In this document: piece after piece, positions 19,931 to 31,185 of the stretch
Numbering within the stretch: the first letter of the stretch is position 1
Layout of the letters: each line of letters opens with the position of its first letter
Assembly (NCBI GenBank): GCA_002286855.1
Contig: NRSV01000043.1
Span: 248,001-312,000, forward strand
Reading direction: 5' to 3'
Length of the DNA stretch: 64,000 nucleotides
Source: Bipolaris cookei
Lineage: Eukaryota; Ascomycota; Dothideomycetes; Pleosporales; Pleosporaceae
Notes under the pieces: model-generated
What the model was told of the DNA's origin: nothing
The model's input: only the letters and a program-made list of their open reading frames with translations
The model's database searches: none
Program-made: the position numbers and the translations under genes

Positions 19931-21826
19931 TCAGCCACCGAAGACATCTCGGTACTGAGTGCAAATGTCATGAAGGCCGACAACCTCCTTTGTCAGCTGG
20001 ATATCGTCACCGAGGTCGCTTGGGTTGCTCAGGTTGGTGAGCACCTCGATGATGTGCTGCTTCTTGGCAAGGAACTCCTTGGAGAGCGCCTCACGACGTT
20101 GCTGGCGTTGTTGCTCAGCAGTAAGCTTGACAACCTTGGCGCGCTTCTCTCCGGACTCCTCGGCCGACGCCTTGCGCTTGCGGGAGGAAGACTTGCGAGT
20201 AGCTTGTCCTTGCACAGGTGGCAAGGGCTCAGTGGTGGGCCCATCGTACTGATGGACTCGCTTCATGTGGTCAAAGAGGTTGTAGCGACGAGGGAAGCCG
20301 TGACCAGGCACCGCTCTCTCACAGTCTCTGAAGTGGCACAAGTGTGGTCGAGCGCCGTGACCGTGCATACCGTGCGCCTCGCGCTCGTGGCGGAGAAGGC
20401 ATGCAGTAGAAGAGAACTGCACACCAACGCAGGTCTTCTTGTTGCAACGGAAAGGCTTGAGGTGAGAGTCGACGTACTTGCTAGAAACAGTTTAGACATG
20501 TATCATATAAGTAGGACGGACGATGTAGAACGTACTCGTAGTTGCACTTCAAAGCAGTCGGCTTGTGGCTGCATCCAGCCTTGCCCTCCTCGGGGCAGTG
20601 GTACTTGCCATCCTTGTCTGGCGTTTGTTGATACAATGGGTGGCTGCGGGCAACCTTTGTGCGCTCCTCCTCGAGCTTAGTGTCAGCGGCTTCAGACTGA
20701 GAGAGAGCGTCTTCGTGTCCGTCTAGCGACTGAGGTGCAGATGCCGCCTTCATGTCTTCGTTCTCGTTGCTTTGAAGAGGGTCAGCTGGCATACTTGGTA
20801 AAAGGAAAAGGATATCTACCGAGACTCGGCAAGTCTTGATTGGTCAAGGTCAACCGTAGGAAAGTGTACACTGGTGGTGCTAGTCGGGGTAGCAACGAAT
20901 GCACCAAAGGTCGAATCCTGTGTAGATGCTCGCCTAGACTCTTGCTGGAAGCCGTATGATGAGTAGCGTGCTGCAGCAGGGCGCTCAGAGGCATCAAGAG
21001 AAGTATTCTGCCAGTTGCGCTGAGAAGTAGGGGTGCTGAACATAGCATCGTTGGCGTTGTGTGATGGCCATGACGAGAATGGGAAGGTATTGTTCTGGAA
21101 GTGGGCATCAGCACTTGGCCAGTGTGGCGAGCCGCTGATGGATGAGGGTGTGAATCGTGTCATGTTTGATGTTGTGTACTGGGTGTAGTCCTGAGCAGTA
21201 GAGTAATTAGCATAAGCGAGGGGACCATCCGTGGGTTCCCATGATCCGGAAGTGGCTGGTTGCTGCATGTGGCTCATGTCCAGGGTGTCCGGGAAAGCAC
21301 TGAAGTTGTCCGAGTTCATTGTCGGCGAGTAAATGTCGCTGCCAACAAAGTGGCTGCTCATCTGGCTCTTCTGGCGGTTCATCTCTGGCTTCCTGGGTCC
21401 GCGCCGGCTGGCACCGCTCTGGCTCTGGTATGCGCTGTCCATGCTGCACTCAGAAACAGTATCCTTCAGTTCAAAGAAGTCTGATGTGCTCATGTCCTGG
21501 AAATCTGAAGAGAAAGGAAAGTCCGGTGCGCAAACAGGTGCAGGAATCTCCTTTCTCCACTCAGTGATGTTTGAGATGTAGAATGCGGGCTCCGGTGGTG
21601 AATCGAAAAAAGAGTCACTGGACACCAGAGTCAGTACCAAACACATGTTCACGGCAAACCTGAATGATAAAAGAACAATTGAAGACAAAGGAAAACGCCA
21701 TGTTAGTACAGTAACCAGAAGGAAACCTGTGCAAAGCTTCACGTTAGCAAAGATCAATAGACGGGAGACATAGTGGTGAGCACACACCTGAAGGAGCCAG
21801 TAGGGTAGGTCAGCATCATTGGCCAT
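19931..21826 (-). CDS. C2H2-type zinc-finger protein, probable transcription factor
   Basis: Likely nuclear DNA-binding protein of a filamentous-fungal family. Firm exons: 20536..20769 and 19931..20480 plus the long N-terminal exon ending at 20820. Intron 20770..20819 (50 bp, GTAGAT...CAAAG, branch GCTGAC) and 20481..20535 (GTACGT...TCTAG) keep frame. The zinc-binding region includes KYHCPEEGKAGCSHKPTALKC, then HLKPFRC...CVGVQFSSTACLLRHEREAHG and PHLCHFRDCERAVPGHGFPR with RYNLFDHMKRVH, i.e. several fingers with long linkers. A basic KSSSRKRKASAEESGEKRAK stretch follows as a likely nuclear signal, then a C-terminal helix. The N-terminal half is Ser/Thr/Gln-rich and probably a transactivation region. 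The 5' end is uncertain: ATG 21493 (MSTSDFF) is the safe minimum; a spliced start at ATG 21826 (MANDADLPYWLLQ) joining near 21622 keeps frame and is used for the outer limit. Confidence 0.8.
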
Positions 21827-24800
21827 AGCATGTCCACGTTGACGTATCCACGTTGGCGCCAGAGTGGTTCGACCAGTAAAATGACAATATTCCCAGGACG
21901 AGTACTTAGCAGGTGTCCAGATCCAGTAGAAGCAGTTCACAGAAAACCAGGGCAACTCATCTAGAACAACAGGTGCTCCTTTGACAACACTCAAGTTAGT
22001 TTTCGATCAATGGGTCGGTAAGGATAGGCAGACTCTAGCCCATGTACGTACTTCATATCCGACCAAAGAATCTCCATGCCCAGGACCGTGGTCGGTCTGG
22101 GCTAGCGCGTCCAGGTTATGATCCGGCACGTGATCTTACATAAAAGTCACGTGTTCCATGGGCTGATCCTAGGGTATATGATCCATGGCTTGGCGTCCTT
22201 TGAGAAAGCGTACACTCTTATTACCAGTCGCCTGTCGTTTAGCCTAGTTGAACAGCAACAGAGAAGAACGACATTGTTGGAAGGTGCCTACGTAATCCTT
22301 ACGGCGATGCAGGGCTGCATGCCGTTTGTCGCACAAGAATTTTGATCCAGTGTGATGTTGGGCATCATTAGCGAGGATCCACTCTCGTATGTTCACCGCC
22401 GTTTCGAGAGCTCTGCATTTTAGCTCTGAATCGGGGGCATCGAGGCCTCGTAATTGTCGTGTCTACAAACACTGCGAGGGCAGTGTGCTACGTGTCTCGT
22501 ATACTGGAAAGACCATCCTTGGGGGAAATGTGATCCTGGTAGAACTGAAGAAAAGTGGCCTTGTGGTTGTCCTTTACCGGGGCGGTAAATCCTATGGGAG
22601 GTATCCTGTGGCATCCTTTGGGAGATCCATCTTGGGCTGTAGTGGCGGCGAGCAGAAAGAGTAGAAAAATCAAACGATAAGAAAGAAACACATGATTGTA
22701 GCAAGACAGGCAGTAACGTAGAGGTAAGACTGAAAGGAAAAGGTGAAGGTCAAAGCAAAACAGGTTGGGGGAGGAAACCATTGGGCAGTAAGTACCTGGA
22801 TAGGGCTCCGTCTGGGCTCCGAATTGTCATCCTGAGCAAGGGCTCTTGTTTTGTTGATGTTGTATGTGTCGTATTGGACAGATCAGCAAACGTCGCAAAG
22901 AAAGATTGCTAATATAGCTTGTTTGCAGAGCGATGGTAGTGATTGAGAGTAAAAGCTGTGGTGTTGAGGAGGAAAGAAGGAAGCGAGAGAGCTGAGAATA
23001 TGCGGGCGCGGACTTGAGTTGCTGACGGGATGGTAGCTTGGTTTGAGTGCCAACGCATAGGAGAGGGCCCCACACACAAGTGCCGCGAGCAAATGTCTTC
23101 GGCGGTTTGGAAGCCAATGGGATGAATTTGCGTGCGTGGCCGGGTTAGGAGAGATGCACTTCTTATCACTCCGAGTCAAGCGCTAACGTCACAGACTTTG
23201 CGCTCGGTTCACGAGTCACCCTTGGCCACTTTCGCGATTCACAAGCGCAGGACGGGCTTCCGTGTCGGCCTAATACTCTGCTCCTGTCGCTCCCGGCTCA
23301 CAATAGGGGATGCTAAATTGAAATGCCGCCAGGGGCCCGTCGGGGATTGCAGAGGTAGCAGTGATCATCGCGGGTGACAGCCAACCGCGTGGCCGGAGGG
23401 ACGACGCGATACCACCGTCACACCTGCGAATTCAGGGAACCCGCCAGCCGAACGCGCACACAGTGGATGCACCCCTCGTCTAGCTCTGTGATCAACAACC
23501 ACAAAACCTGACCTGCCTGAACTGTGCCGAGGCCATGCTTGCGAACCATCTCACAAAAACAAAGCAGCGGCGGGCTGAGCTTTGCGCAAAATGCGGCAAC
23601 GCGAGCGCTCGCGCAATAATGCCAACCGTCGTTTTTTTATTAATATGCCATGGCCTGCGGGATACCGGCTGGGTATTCCCTTCATCCGCCCCATTCGCAT
23701 GGCCCGGCACACCAGTCCGTCAAATTTCATTTCCCCTGGCCAACCATCATGTTGCAATTGCAATTGCACTCGCTGCACACAGCGTCCAACTGGCCATGCT
23801 TCACAACATACATACTTACTTGAACACCTGCATGCATACTTACCGTCATACTATATGTATGTACGCACATTGTACATACATATCTATGCACACTTACGTC
23901 CGCCTGACCTGAGCAAACGACCAAATCATCATGTGATGCAGACGTAGGCGGCGGCCACTGGTCCAAGGAAAAACATGCACAGCATACAACAACATGCAGC
24001 CGTGATATACCGTCAGTCATTCATACGACGCCCCTATTGGCAAACACCTGCCACCCTCCTTGACCTATAGCAGTGTTCAAGGCAACGTGGCTCGTTCGCA
24101 GAGAAGTCTATTCAGAGTCAGAACATGTTGTAACAGTAAGCGGCCATTGGCACAAATTGGGATGGTGGCTGTGATCAGATAGGAGCGAAAGACAATGCTG
24201 TTTGGTTCCTCAGTGTCCTTTGGACTAAGATGAACTATGCTTTAAAAATGTGGTATCATCATGCAAGGGGATGGGATTGCTGACAAGTGTCACGTACCTT
24301 TGCTGGCCAATGCCGTCTTTGCTGCAAGGCTGCTGCAGCAGCGAGACTGCACCGAAAAACTTGATCTGATGCCAACGTCGAGGCAGTGATTTGAATTACA
24401 CCAAGACAGTTTGCGCAGCATGTGTCGAATGGCGGATTAAAGAGCGGAGGTCAAGTCGCGACACGTGCGGCGGCTAGCAAGAATATTCCTCATCGGCCCG
24501 GCTGTTGTGTATCCGAAAGATCTGCATCAGTAGCTATCATTGCAATTGCGTCTCTCTCAGGAGACAGCACGCAACCTGTTAACGGCTGAAGGCGGCAAAC
24601 TCTAAAAAGCGGCAACCGCTGCACATGCCAAGTATACGAGGTCGACGGCTCAACGCTGTGCCGAGTCCGGGAGAATTTGCGGAAGTCTGCACCAAGGTTA
24701 CCTTGCTGAGGGTTGAGGAAGAGATTGCTCTGCAGTGCGAGCGCGAAAGACATTTGCACTCGCTTAGCAAAAGCGGTAACGCGCGCTTATTTGTCAGCCA

Positions 24801-25724
24801 CTGACGTCAGAGCCATCATAGCAACGGACGGGGTTACTCTTCACTCAGCCGCCGACTTGTAATTCCTTAACCACAAGCCATGCCCGCTAGCACTGATCAT
24901 ACGAAATCCGATGACAATTTCCAAAGACATGACATCAACAATACCGAGACATGGCACCTGCGCCTGTGCAAAGCTTGGCTGAATGCCGTCGGTGGAAAGT
25001 TATCGATGGTGTCATAGCGTGCGTACTTACAGTGTTGTGCATTCAGGAGGGGATCCAGTAGCTTTACTTCAAACACATGATCGAATACACCGTTGTTGTA
25101 CTACCCAAAGATCGACAGGTGTACTTAATAGCGGTCGGTCCCTCACGGGCGGCACGATCTGCTTACAAAAACTAGTGCGATCGATACCCCTTCCCCGACT
25201 GCGCCTCAATACCCCTTAGAATGGAAAGAGCCGAATCTGTCATTGAGGTCGCTGGACCCTGCAGGCCGTCTTCGACGCCTCGACTGTCGTCCAAGATCGA
25301 TGTCACGTGCAAACAAATGGTCTGGTTAGCATCCACGCTTTAGATCATCGAGCCGCGTCAAGTGTGGATAAATCAGCAGAACATGATTCGCTGCGGAACA
25401 CTGATTAGATTTAACCAGCAGAAGCAATTGCAGCATAGCGCCGTTTGCTTGCCATTCATGTCATCGTTGTAGGCGTTCAGGGTCCAAACTGCACTGTCAG
25501 AATGCGGGGGAGGACTAGGCCTTCACTGATTGGTACGATCACGTATCGTCTGCGTAATGGTCATGCCACATGCGATCATGTGCTCGACAGTATGGGACTG
25601 AAGGGGTATTTATCAGCGGTTTGCATTCCAGTTTTCAAAATAACCAATACCTGCAAACTACTCTTAATCACCACGCTCTAGTCCAATTTTGACTCTATAC
25701 AAGATTTCTATTCATACATCAAAG
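21827..25724. other. Long gene-free region (3.9 kb)
   Basis: Lies between the divergent zinc-finger gene (-) and the small gene at 25725 (+). No open frame here has recognisable motifs. Bases 23800-23890 contain scattered CATAC/TATGTA repeats. The left part may be a long 5' leader and promoter of the zinc-finger gene. Nothing else seen. Confidence 0.45.
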
Positions 25725-26158
25725 ATGTCTTCTCCAATCAACAAAGTCTTTGGCAATGATGCTACCCCAGCCATGCCTGAAGCCCCAAAGCAAAACAACG
25801 ACCGTCGAGCGTCTGATGCCTCTGTCGGATCTGAATCATTCTTCAATGGTCGCCGAAGGGTATGTTTTTAATACTTGGTTGATTAAACAGTCGTGACTGA
25901 CACTGTGTAGTCTTCGGCAGCCCAGCGATTTGCAAATCTAGAGGCTCTCAAGCGTCGTCAGGATGAGGAGAGCCTGGCCCGGAGACAATCCTTCCATGAT
26001 GCATACGGAAAGCCCAGTCTAATCGGTACTTGGTGGAACAAGTATGATTCTTAACCTATCGAGTGCTCCCAAACTCAATACTAATTATTCTCAGCTTCAC
26101 CCGTGGGCCTCTTAAGCCCACTACCCAGTCGCAGCCATCGAAGGGGGGGTCATCATAA
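25725..26158 (+). CDS. Small uncharacterised fungal protein (109 aa)
   Basis: Not long enough to appear as an open frame; found by splicing. Exons 25725..25859, 25911..26041 and 26095..26158 give 109 residues. Introns are 51 and 53 bp, GTATGT...TGTAG with a CTGAC branch site, and GTATGA...CTCAG with CTAAT. The product is polar and basic: MSSPINKVFGNDATPAMPEA, then RRASDASVGSESFFNGRRR, QRFANLEALKRRQDEESLAR, SFHDAYGKPSLIGTWW and FTRGPLKP. The exact fit of both introns and the RRAS/RRQS phosphosite-like motifs argue for a real gene. I have an impression of similar small Pezizomycotina proteins with a WW-FTRGP tail but cannot name a function. No signal peptide or membrane segment. Confidence 0.75.
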
Positions 26159-26698
26159 GTTTTTGATATCTCAAGTGTGCAACATCGCAATGAGATGAGA
26201 AGAAAATTTATGAAGCAAGAAGCCAGAAGGCAAACATGGTTTGCTCACAGAGTAGATGACCAAAAATGACGGGACAAAGCGTTTTCGCAAGCATGTATTA
26301 TACCAACATGATGTAAATTCAAAGACAAACAATATACAAATGAGCCCATGGATTCAATTGATACATGCGACGATACGTGAGATTTGAGCTGTGGCTAAGC
26401 ATGGGCCAGTGCGGGGAAGGCCCACCAAATTGCTATTGGCTGTTGTGAAAGTGACGTTGTGGCTACATGCACCTAATATCTACGAACGAACACCTTTCTT
26501 CATTACCATCTTGCGCCCTACTTGCTGTTGCATGATTTGTGTCGCTACTGCTATAATACGTTGGACTCGTAACTGCAATCCTGAAAACTTGCGCAACTAC
26601 TACTTTCTAGTCTCGGCGCCCCGCTACATACAGCACTTCATCATTTGTACCAGCTCCCGTCACGCCAACAATCCAACGACGCTATAGCAAAGCAAACG
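26159..26698. other. Intergenic region upstream of USE1
   Basis: 540 bp between two plus-strand genes. The open frame at 26391-26687 has no support and is treated as promoter/leader sequence. Confidence 0.4.
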
Positions 26699-27656
26699 AT
26701 GACTGCCAGATCTCACTCTCCAGGATTTGGTGATGTTACCAGTATCAACCTTAATCGCCTGCTCTCAAGGCTAGAGCGTATAGTATTGGCAGATCCGTCA
26801 CCAGAGCTGCGAAAGTCCAGTTATGAGCGGACACGCGTGAGCGCAGTAGGTTGAAACACATGCACCATATCTGTAGACATGGCTTGCTAACATCTCCCAG
26901 AATATCGAACATGCGCGCACGTTACTCCTCAACCTTGAGCACTCGGCCTCGACAATACCATCCAAGTCCAAGAAATCGGAACTACAAACCGATCTGCAGC
27001 AAAAACGCGAGCTCATAAAGCAGCTAAATCAGCGGATATACGAATTGAATCAGCTAGATGATACAGAGTCGGACGGGTCCGTAGATTCCGATCAAGAAGA
27101 GGCAGATGAATTTCCTTCATATGCGCCGAGAGTGAAGGCAGAGGCTGGACGAGATGTCACAACATCAGGGGGAAACAGCGAGGCACTCCAAAATGCTGCG
27201 CAGGGATTGGCGTCAGAACTGCGATGGAGAGGCAAGCCAGAGGCTGACGGAGCCGAGTCTGGGGCACAAGCAGCCTCTGGCAATTCTCTTTTCCCTTCGA
27301 AACCCACAACGACAGGCGACCCAACCCATGCGCAGACAGAGGCACTCTTATCATACGAAAGAAATGAACAGGAAACGCTCACGACAAGCCTCCTCGACAT
27401 GGCCAAGCTGTTGAAGCAACAATCGATAAATTTTTCAAACACGCTCGAGGGCGACAAGAATGTGGTAGATCGAGCATTGGCTGGGCTAGACAAGAACACG
27501 TTGAATATGGATGCTGCTAGTAAGAGGATGGGCACTCTGCGGAAGATGACTGAAGGCAAGGGTTGGTGGGACAGAATGAGGCTCTATGGCATGATTGCTG
27601 GCCTATGGTTGATCGCATTCCTAATTGTATTCATAGGACCTAAGGTCCGTTTCTGA
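26699..27656 (+). CDS. USE1: Use1-like SNARE of ER retrograde transport
   Basis: Tail-anchored SNARE that acts at the ER with Sec20, Ufe1 and the Dsl1 tether in COPI retrograde fusion. Exons 26699..26845 and 26901..27656 give 300 residues; the 55-bp intron is GTAGGT...CCCAG with a GCTAAC branch. The splice at GCA|GTAGGT was preferred over the upstream GTGAGC because it keeps the family-like YERTRVSANIEHARTLLL. N-terminal helices (SINLNRLLSRLERIVL) are followed by a coiled region (ELIKQLNQRIYELNQLDD), an acidic linker, the SNARE-like heptad segment LLDMAKLLKQQSINFSNTLE...VVDRALAGLDKN, and one C-terminal membrane helix (LYGMIAGLWLIAFLIVFIG) ending PKVRF. This order and the tail anchor are those of Use1/p31. 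Confidence 0.9.
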
Positions 27657-28103
27657 AACTGCCCTTGCAGGTAGCGACACTGTCAGAAAAGAACCATTGG
27701 ATTTCCATCCATGTCACTAATGTTTCGCAAGCATGAGGGGCGGTGGGCGTGGCACATAGCTCACATGGGCGTGCCAACATCACCATCGGCACCAATGACA
27801 GCGTGTCACGCATGAGCTTGGCCTAAATTTCAGTCAACATCCATGGCGCTACGCACTTTGCGCCGAACACGTATCTGCGTACACACCACGTGGCTCACAC
27901 GGCAGCCCTGATCCATCTTCACCGCTGAGCCACAGAACTGGACCCTGCGCCCATCTCGCATCCTGCAAGCAGCCGCTTAGCGTCACCGAGCCCCGTCTTA
28001 TTATGTGCCTTGATTCCGCCAAGTGCATTGCTCAAGAACAACAATAACTCAGTGTTAATCCATTGCATCCCTTTTCAATTGACATATTCGGTGTCGCGAC
28101 AAG
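27657..28103. other. Intergenic region
   Basis: 447 bp between two plus-strand genes; nothing recognised. Confidence 0.4.
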
Positions 28104-28920
28104 ATGACAGCCATACAAATGACCGCTTTGGGCTCACGCTGTACGTACCCAACCCCCCATGTTCCTGATCGCGTCCACCCGCAATTGCAACAACAGCTAA
28201 CAAACACGCCCAGCTCTCAACCACTCCTCCGCGGATGCGGAAGCTGAATACGACCGCCTTCGCGACCTTGCCCGTCAAGAAGCCGCCAAACGCTCCTCAT
28301 GTTTCGACCGCGCGCATCAAGCGTACGAGTCCGGTGATGGCGCTGCTGCCCACGAGCTCTCACAGGAAGGAAAGAAGCACGCCGAAAAGATGGAGCAATA
28401 CAACCGCCAAGCACGCGACTTTATCTTCCGGGAAAACAATGCCGAAGGGCGCGTTGACAGCGACACTATTGACTTGCACGGTCTCTTCGTAGAAGAAGCT
28501 GAAGACGTGCTCGAAGAAAGAATCAAAGTCGCCAGACAACAAGGCCAAACCCACCTCCACGTCATCGTCGGCAAGGGCAACCACAGCAAGAATCATGTGC
28601 AAAAGATCAAACCGCGAGTCGAGCAAGTATGCCAGGAACTGGGCCTGCAGTACCGTACCGAGGAAAACGAAGGTAGAATCTTCGTCAACCTCCAGGGCGG
28701 CAGCGTCGACGAAATGCCGCCGGCTCCACATGCGCCGTCAGACTATGGTGGCGGTGGATACCCTGGACAGCAGCACCACAATGGAGCCCCACAACACCAT
28801 GGTGGTCAACACCAGCAACAGCATGACCAGCAGCAGAACCAAAACGACGAGATTGAGCAGATGGTTAAGAAGGGTCTGCCCAAATTGCTTAAGATGCTCA
28901 AGTGCTGTACCGTTATGTAA
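28104..28920 (+). CDS. DUF1771-Smr domain protein with C-terminal CaaX box
   Basis: Smr domains bind or cut nucleic acids; fungal members are little studied. Exons 28104..28140 and 28214..28920 give 247 residues; the 73-bp intron is GTACGT...CCCAG. The first exon (MTAIQMTALGSR) is too short for an open frame of its own and completes the N-terminus. DUF1771 covers about residues 14-78 (AEAEYDRLRDLARQEAAKRS, AYESGDGAAAHELSQEGKKH). The Smr domain follows (~88-165) with the hallmark DLHGLFVEEAEDVL and HVIVGKGNHSKN (GxGxHS loop). The C-terminal third is rich in Gln, His and Gly. The last residues KCCTVM form a CaaX motif (CTVM) with an extra Cys before it, predicting farnesylation and perhaps palmitoylation; this is inference from the motif. 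Confidence 0.9.
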
Positions 28921-29259
28921 GGCGCGTGGCGAGGTTGGCTCGTTGTGCTGGGATATATACGTTACATTTTTTTCTTCCATCTCTTGTTACAAAGATGTAT
29001 ATGATCCAGAGAAAGAAAGAAGAAAAAAGTAAAAATTGGGATAAGAGAAATGGGGAATGTGGGAATTTGTATAAAGGGAAAAGAACATTGTGATACCCAA
29101 GAGACGTTGTGGAACGTGGGTGGGTGAAACTTTACTATTATGTCAGGCGGAAACCTGTTAGGGTTCTCTCCACGTATATATTTTTTTGTTTTAATTGGTG
29201 CGGTGTGAGTATGAGTGTTACGTTGTACTCGAATGAGTAGTTTTTTTGTTTGATCATCA
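28921..29259. other. Spacer between Smr gene and transposon copy
   Basis: 339 bp, A/T-rich 3' UTR-like sequence ending at the transposon border. Nothing else seen. Confidence 0.4.
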
Positions 29260-29910
29260 ACGTACCTCACGGGTTCGCGGTCCATTATTGCCAAGCCCCC
29301 ACCAAAACCACCACATTATAGCGCAGAATAGCCCACTTTGGCCCTATATTGTGTAATGCGATACAAGACATCATTTATAGTCTACTTCTACTACTTGATT
29401 ACATGTTCGTGCGTTATACCTAGTCATATTGCACCGTCTACACCGTTGTTGAGATGGTTCACCCACTTCAGCGCCTACCCGCCTCTTTAACTTCTTCCCA
29501 TCACTACGCGCGCCAAAGTCTATAAGAGCGGCTAAGCGCGTCCCATCTTCAACTATTAAGGTTCCCTCTACCTAAGCCCGCTTTCTTTTATACAGTCTTC
29601 GTCGCGTTGCGCCCTCATTTGCTACCTTGAGCTCAGCTATCTCCCGTTGCGCCAAGGCCAGCGATCTGCCTGTGGAGGTCGTCCGTCGCGTCGACTGCGT
29701 AGTGTTGTACGAGAGACATTGTAGATAGCCACAGCGTATCGCTCTGAGAGTTTTGGTTCTCAATTAAGAGCTTGAAGAGCAAGCTGTATTTGACATTCAG
29801 TAGAAGGCTGTAAGTACTGTTGTTGTTGTTGTTGTTGTTGCGATATTAGGGTGTAGTGGGTGTTTTAGTGGAGGCCTGGCAAAAGTGGACGGCGAACCTA
29901 TGAGGTACGT
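29260..29910 (-). mobile_element. 651-bp internally deleted pogo/Fot1-like transposon (MITE-type derivative)
   Basis: Ends match those of the 4883-6929 element: left ACGTACCTCACGGGTTCG...TTGCCAAGCC, right inverse ACGTACCTCATAGGTTCG...TTGCCAGGCC. A TA follows the right end (29911-29912); the left flank is CA, perhaps a mutated TA. On the minus strand it keeps the psq-type helix-turn-helix start (IQLALQALN, KLSERYAVAIYNVSRTTLRS) joined directly to the transposase C-terminus (LALAQREIAELKVANEGAT, DGTRLAALIDFGARSDGKK, QQRCRRCNMTRYNARTC). The catalytic domain is gone. The join lies at a CTGGC (29657-29661 as GCCAG) present at both breakpoints of the longer copy. A (TGT)n tract lies at 29818-29840. 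Non-autonomous, dead coding content. Confidence 0.82.
29818..29840 (+). repeat. (TGT)n microsatellite
   Basis: About 7.5 copies of a trinucleotide between the right end of the deleted transposon and its HTH fragment. Confidence 0.9.
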
Positions 29911-31185
29911 TATGAATTTTTCTCTATATCTACTCATTTGTGTTAACGTCACCATTACAAAAAATCTCTCCTCTCTCTCTTATGGCATAATTATCTTTCC
30001 TCATCTTCTTCCTCGCTTTAACCAATTTTTTCTCTTCCCGCGAGAAAAATATTAAAGCAAGAGTAGTAAAAAACTTCTACACACAAAACTTTTTCTCCGC
30101 TTTCTCGCTTCTACATTGTATCCCCATACTTCCATGTACCTCCCATTTTTCTCCCTTCGATAGAAAAGTCCGACATAATTTCTCGGATCTCGTTATTTAC
30201 ATGCCAAGAGCAGCGGAGACCCTGTTTCTTACTCTGTGAGAAGGAACCTGGGATGGTGAGAGGACATGGTAATTGAAGCTTTATTTGATTATGCTTCATG
30301 TACCACGTTTTTAGAAAGATGAGAAGAAAAGAACAGAACAGCTCATATGAGGACTGATTTTTTTACTTTCTGATTTGTTTTTCTGAGTTTTCTTAGCAAA
30401 GTTTATGTATGTGTATATCAGGAGGAAAACAGGGGGGGGGGGGGGTGGCTAGCGGCAGCAGTATTGGTGAAATGCAAAAATCTATATGAACAAGGTAATT
30501 TGTAGTTATCGGGCCTTGTACTGTGGGGAGAAAAAGGTGTCGAAGAGGGGCAATAGCTCACCGCGAAAGCCGATACAATCACGTATATCAGTGATCGAAT
30601 CCCAAACACAATTCGAAACAAGCATGGTTTAAATTATCTTCTAAAACTCAAAAACTACACTCTCGTATGATTTTCTCCTCACCTATTTTCTTCATAGCAA
30701 TTGTGTAAAAGTCAAGCACACCTATGTGGAGGTGATAAAAAGAAGGAATGTGAGAAACAGTAAAAAGGAATGCTCAATTCTTGTGTGTTTGATGCTCAGC
30801 TCCTCCGGGTTGCAGTTGGGCTTACTCCCTTATGCACTTCATCTTGACGCATCACCCATATGGGCTTAATCCAGGAGGTACGGCGGATTTAAAGCTCGCA
30901 TGTGGTTGAGATGCGGTTACGTGCTAGCGACGGATTGCCGCAGGTATGGTGGTATACTATCCGGAGGAGCCGACACAAGCTGCAGTACGGACTGGAACTA
31001 ATATCAATATCAGTGCCAACGCACTGGCGGTCGCCTGCTCTGGTTCTGCCGACAGAGCATGTCCTAGGTCGGACGGCCGGTAATGAACCCGGTCTGTTGC
31101 TCGATTGGGTGAAAGAGAGAGGCTCACAGCCAAAACGTGTAAGAGTAGTAGTAGGGTATTTTACCACTATATCAGAGAAGCGAGA
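29911..31185. other. Intergenic region downstream of UPF1
   Basis: 1.3 kb between the transposon copy and the UPF1 stop. Contains a 14-G run at 30432-30445. Short open frames at 30889-31195 lack motifs. Part is the UPF1 3' UTR. Confidence 0.4.
30432..30445 (+). repeat. Poly(G) tract, 14 bases
   Basis: Uninterrupted G run in non-coding DNA; prone to length errors in sequencing and able to form quadruplex-like structures. Confidence 0.9.

Noticed and set aside
20794..20819. 26-bp intron joining the zinc-finger exons via ATG 20792
   Set aside because: Too short for a spliceosomal intron; a 50-bp intron with a proper branch site (20770-20819) also keeps frame.
30520..30605. tRNA-like A and B box look-alike ending ATCGAATCCC
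   Set aside because: The bases around the would-be T loop do not pair into a T stem and no acceptor stem can be drawn.
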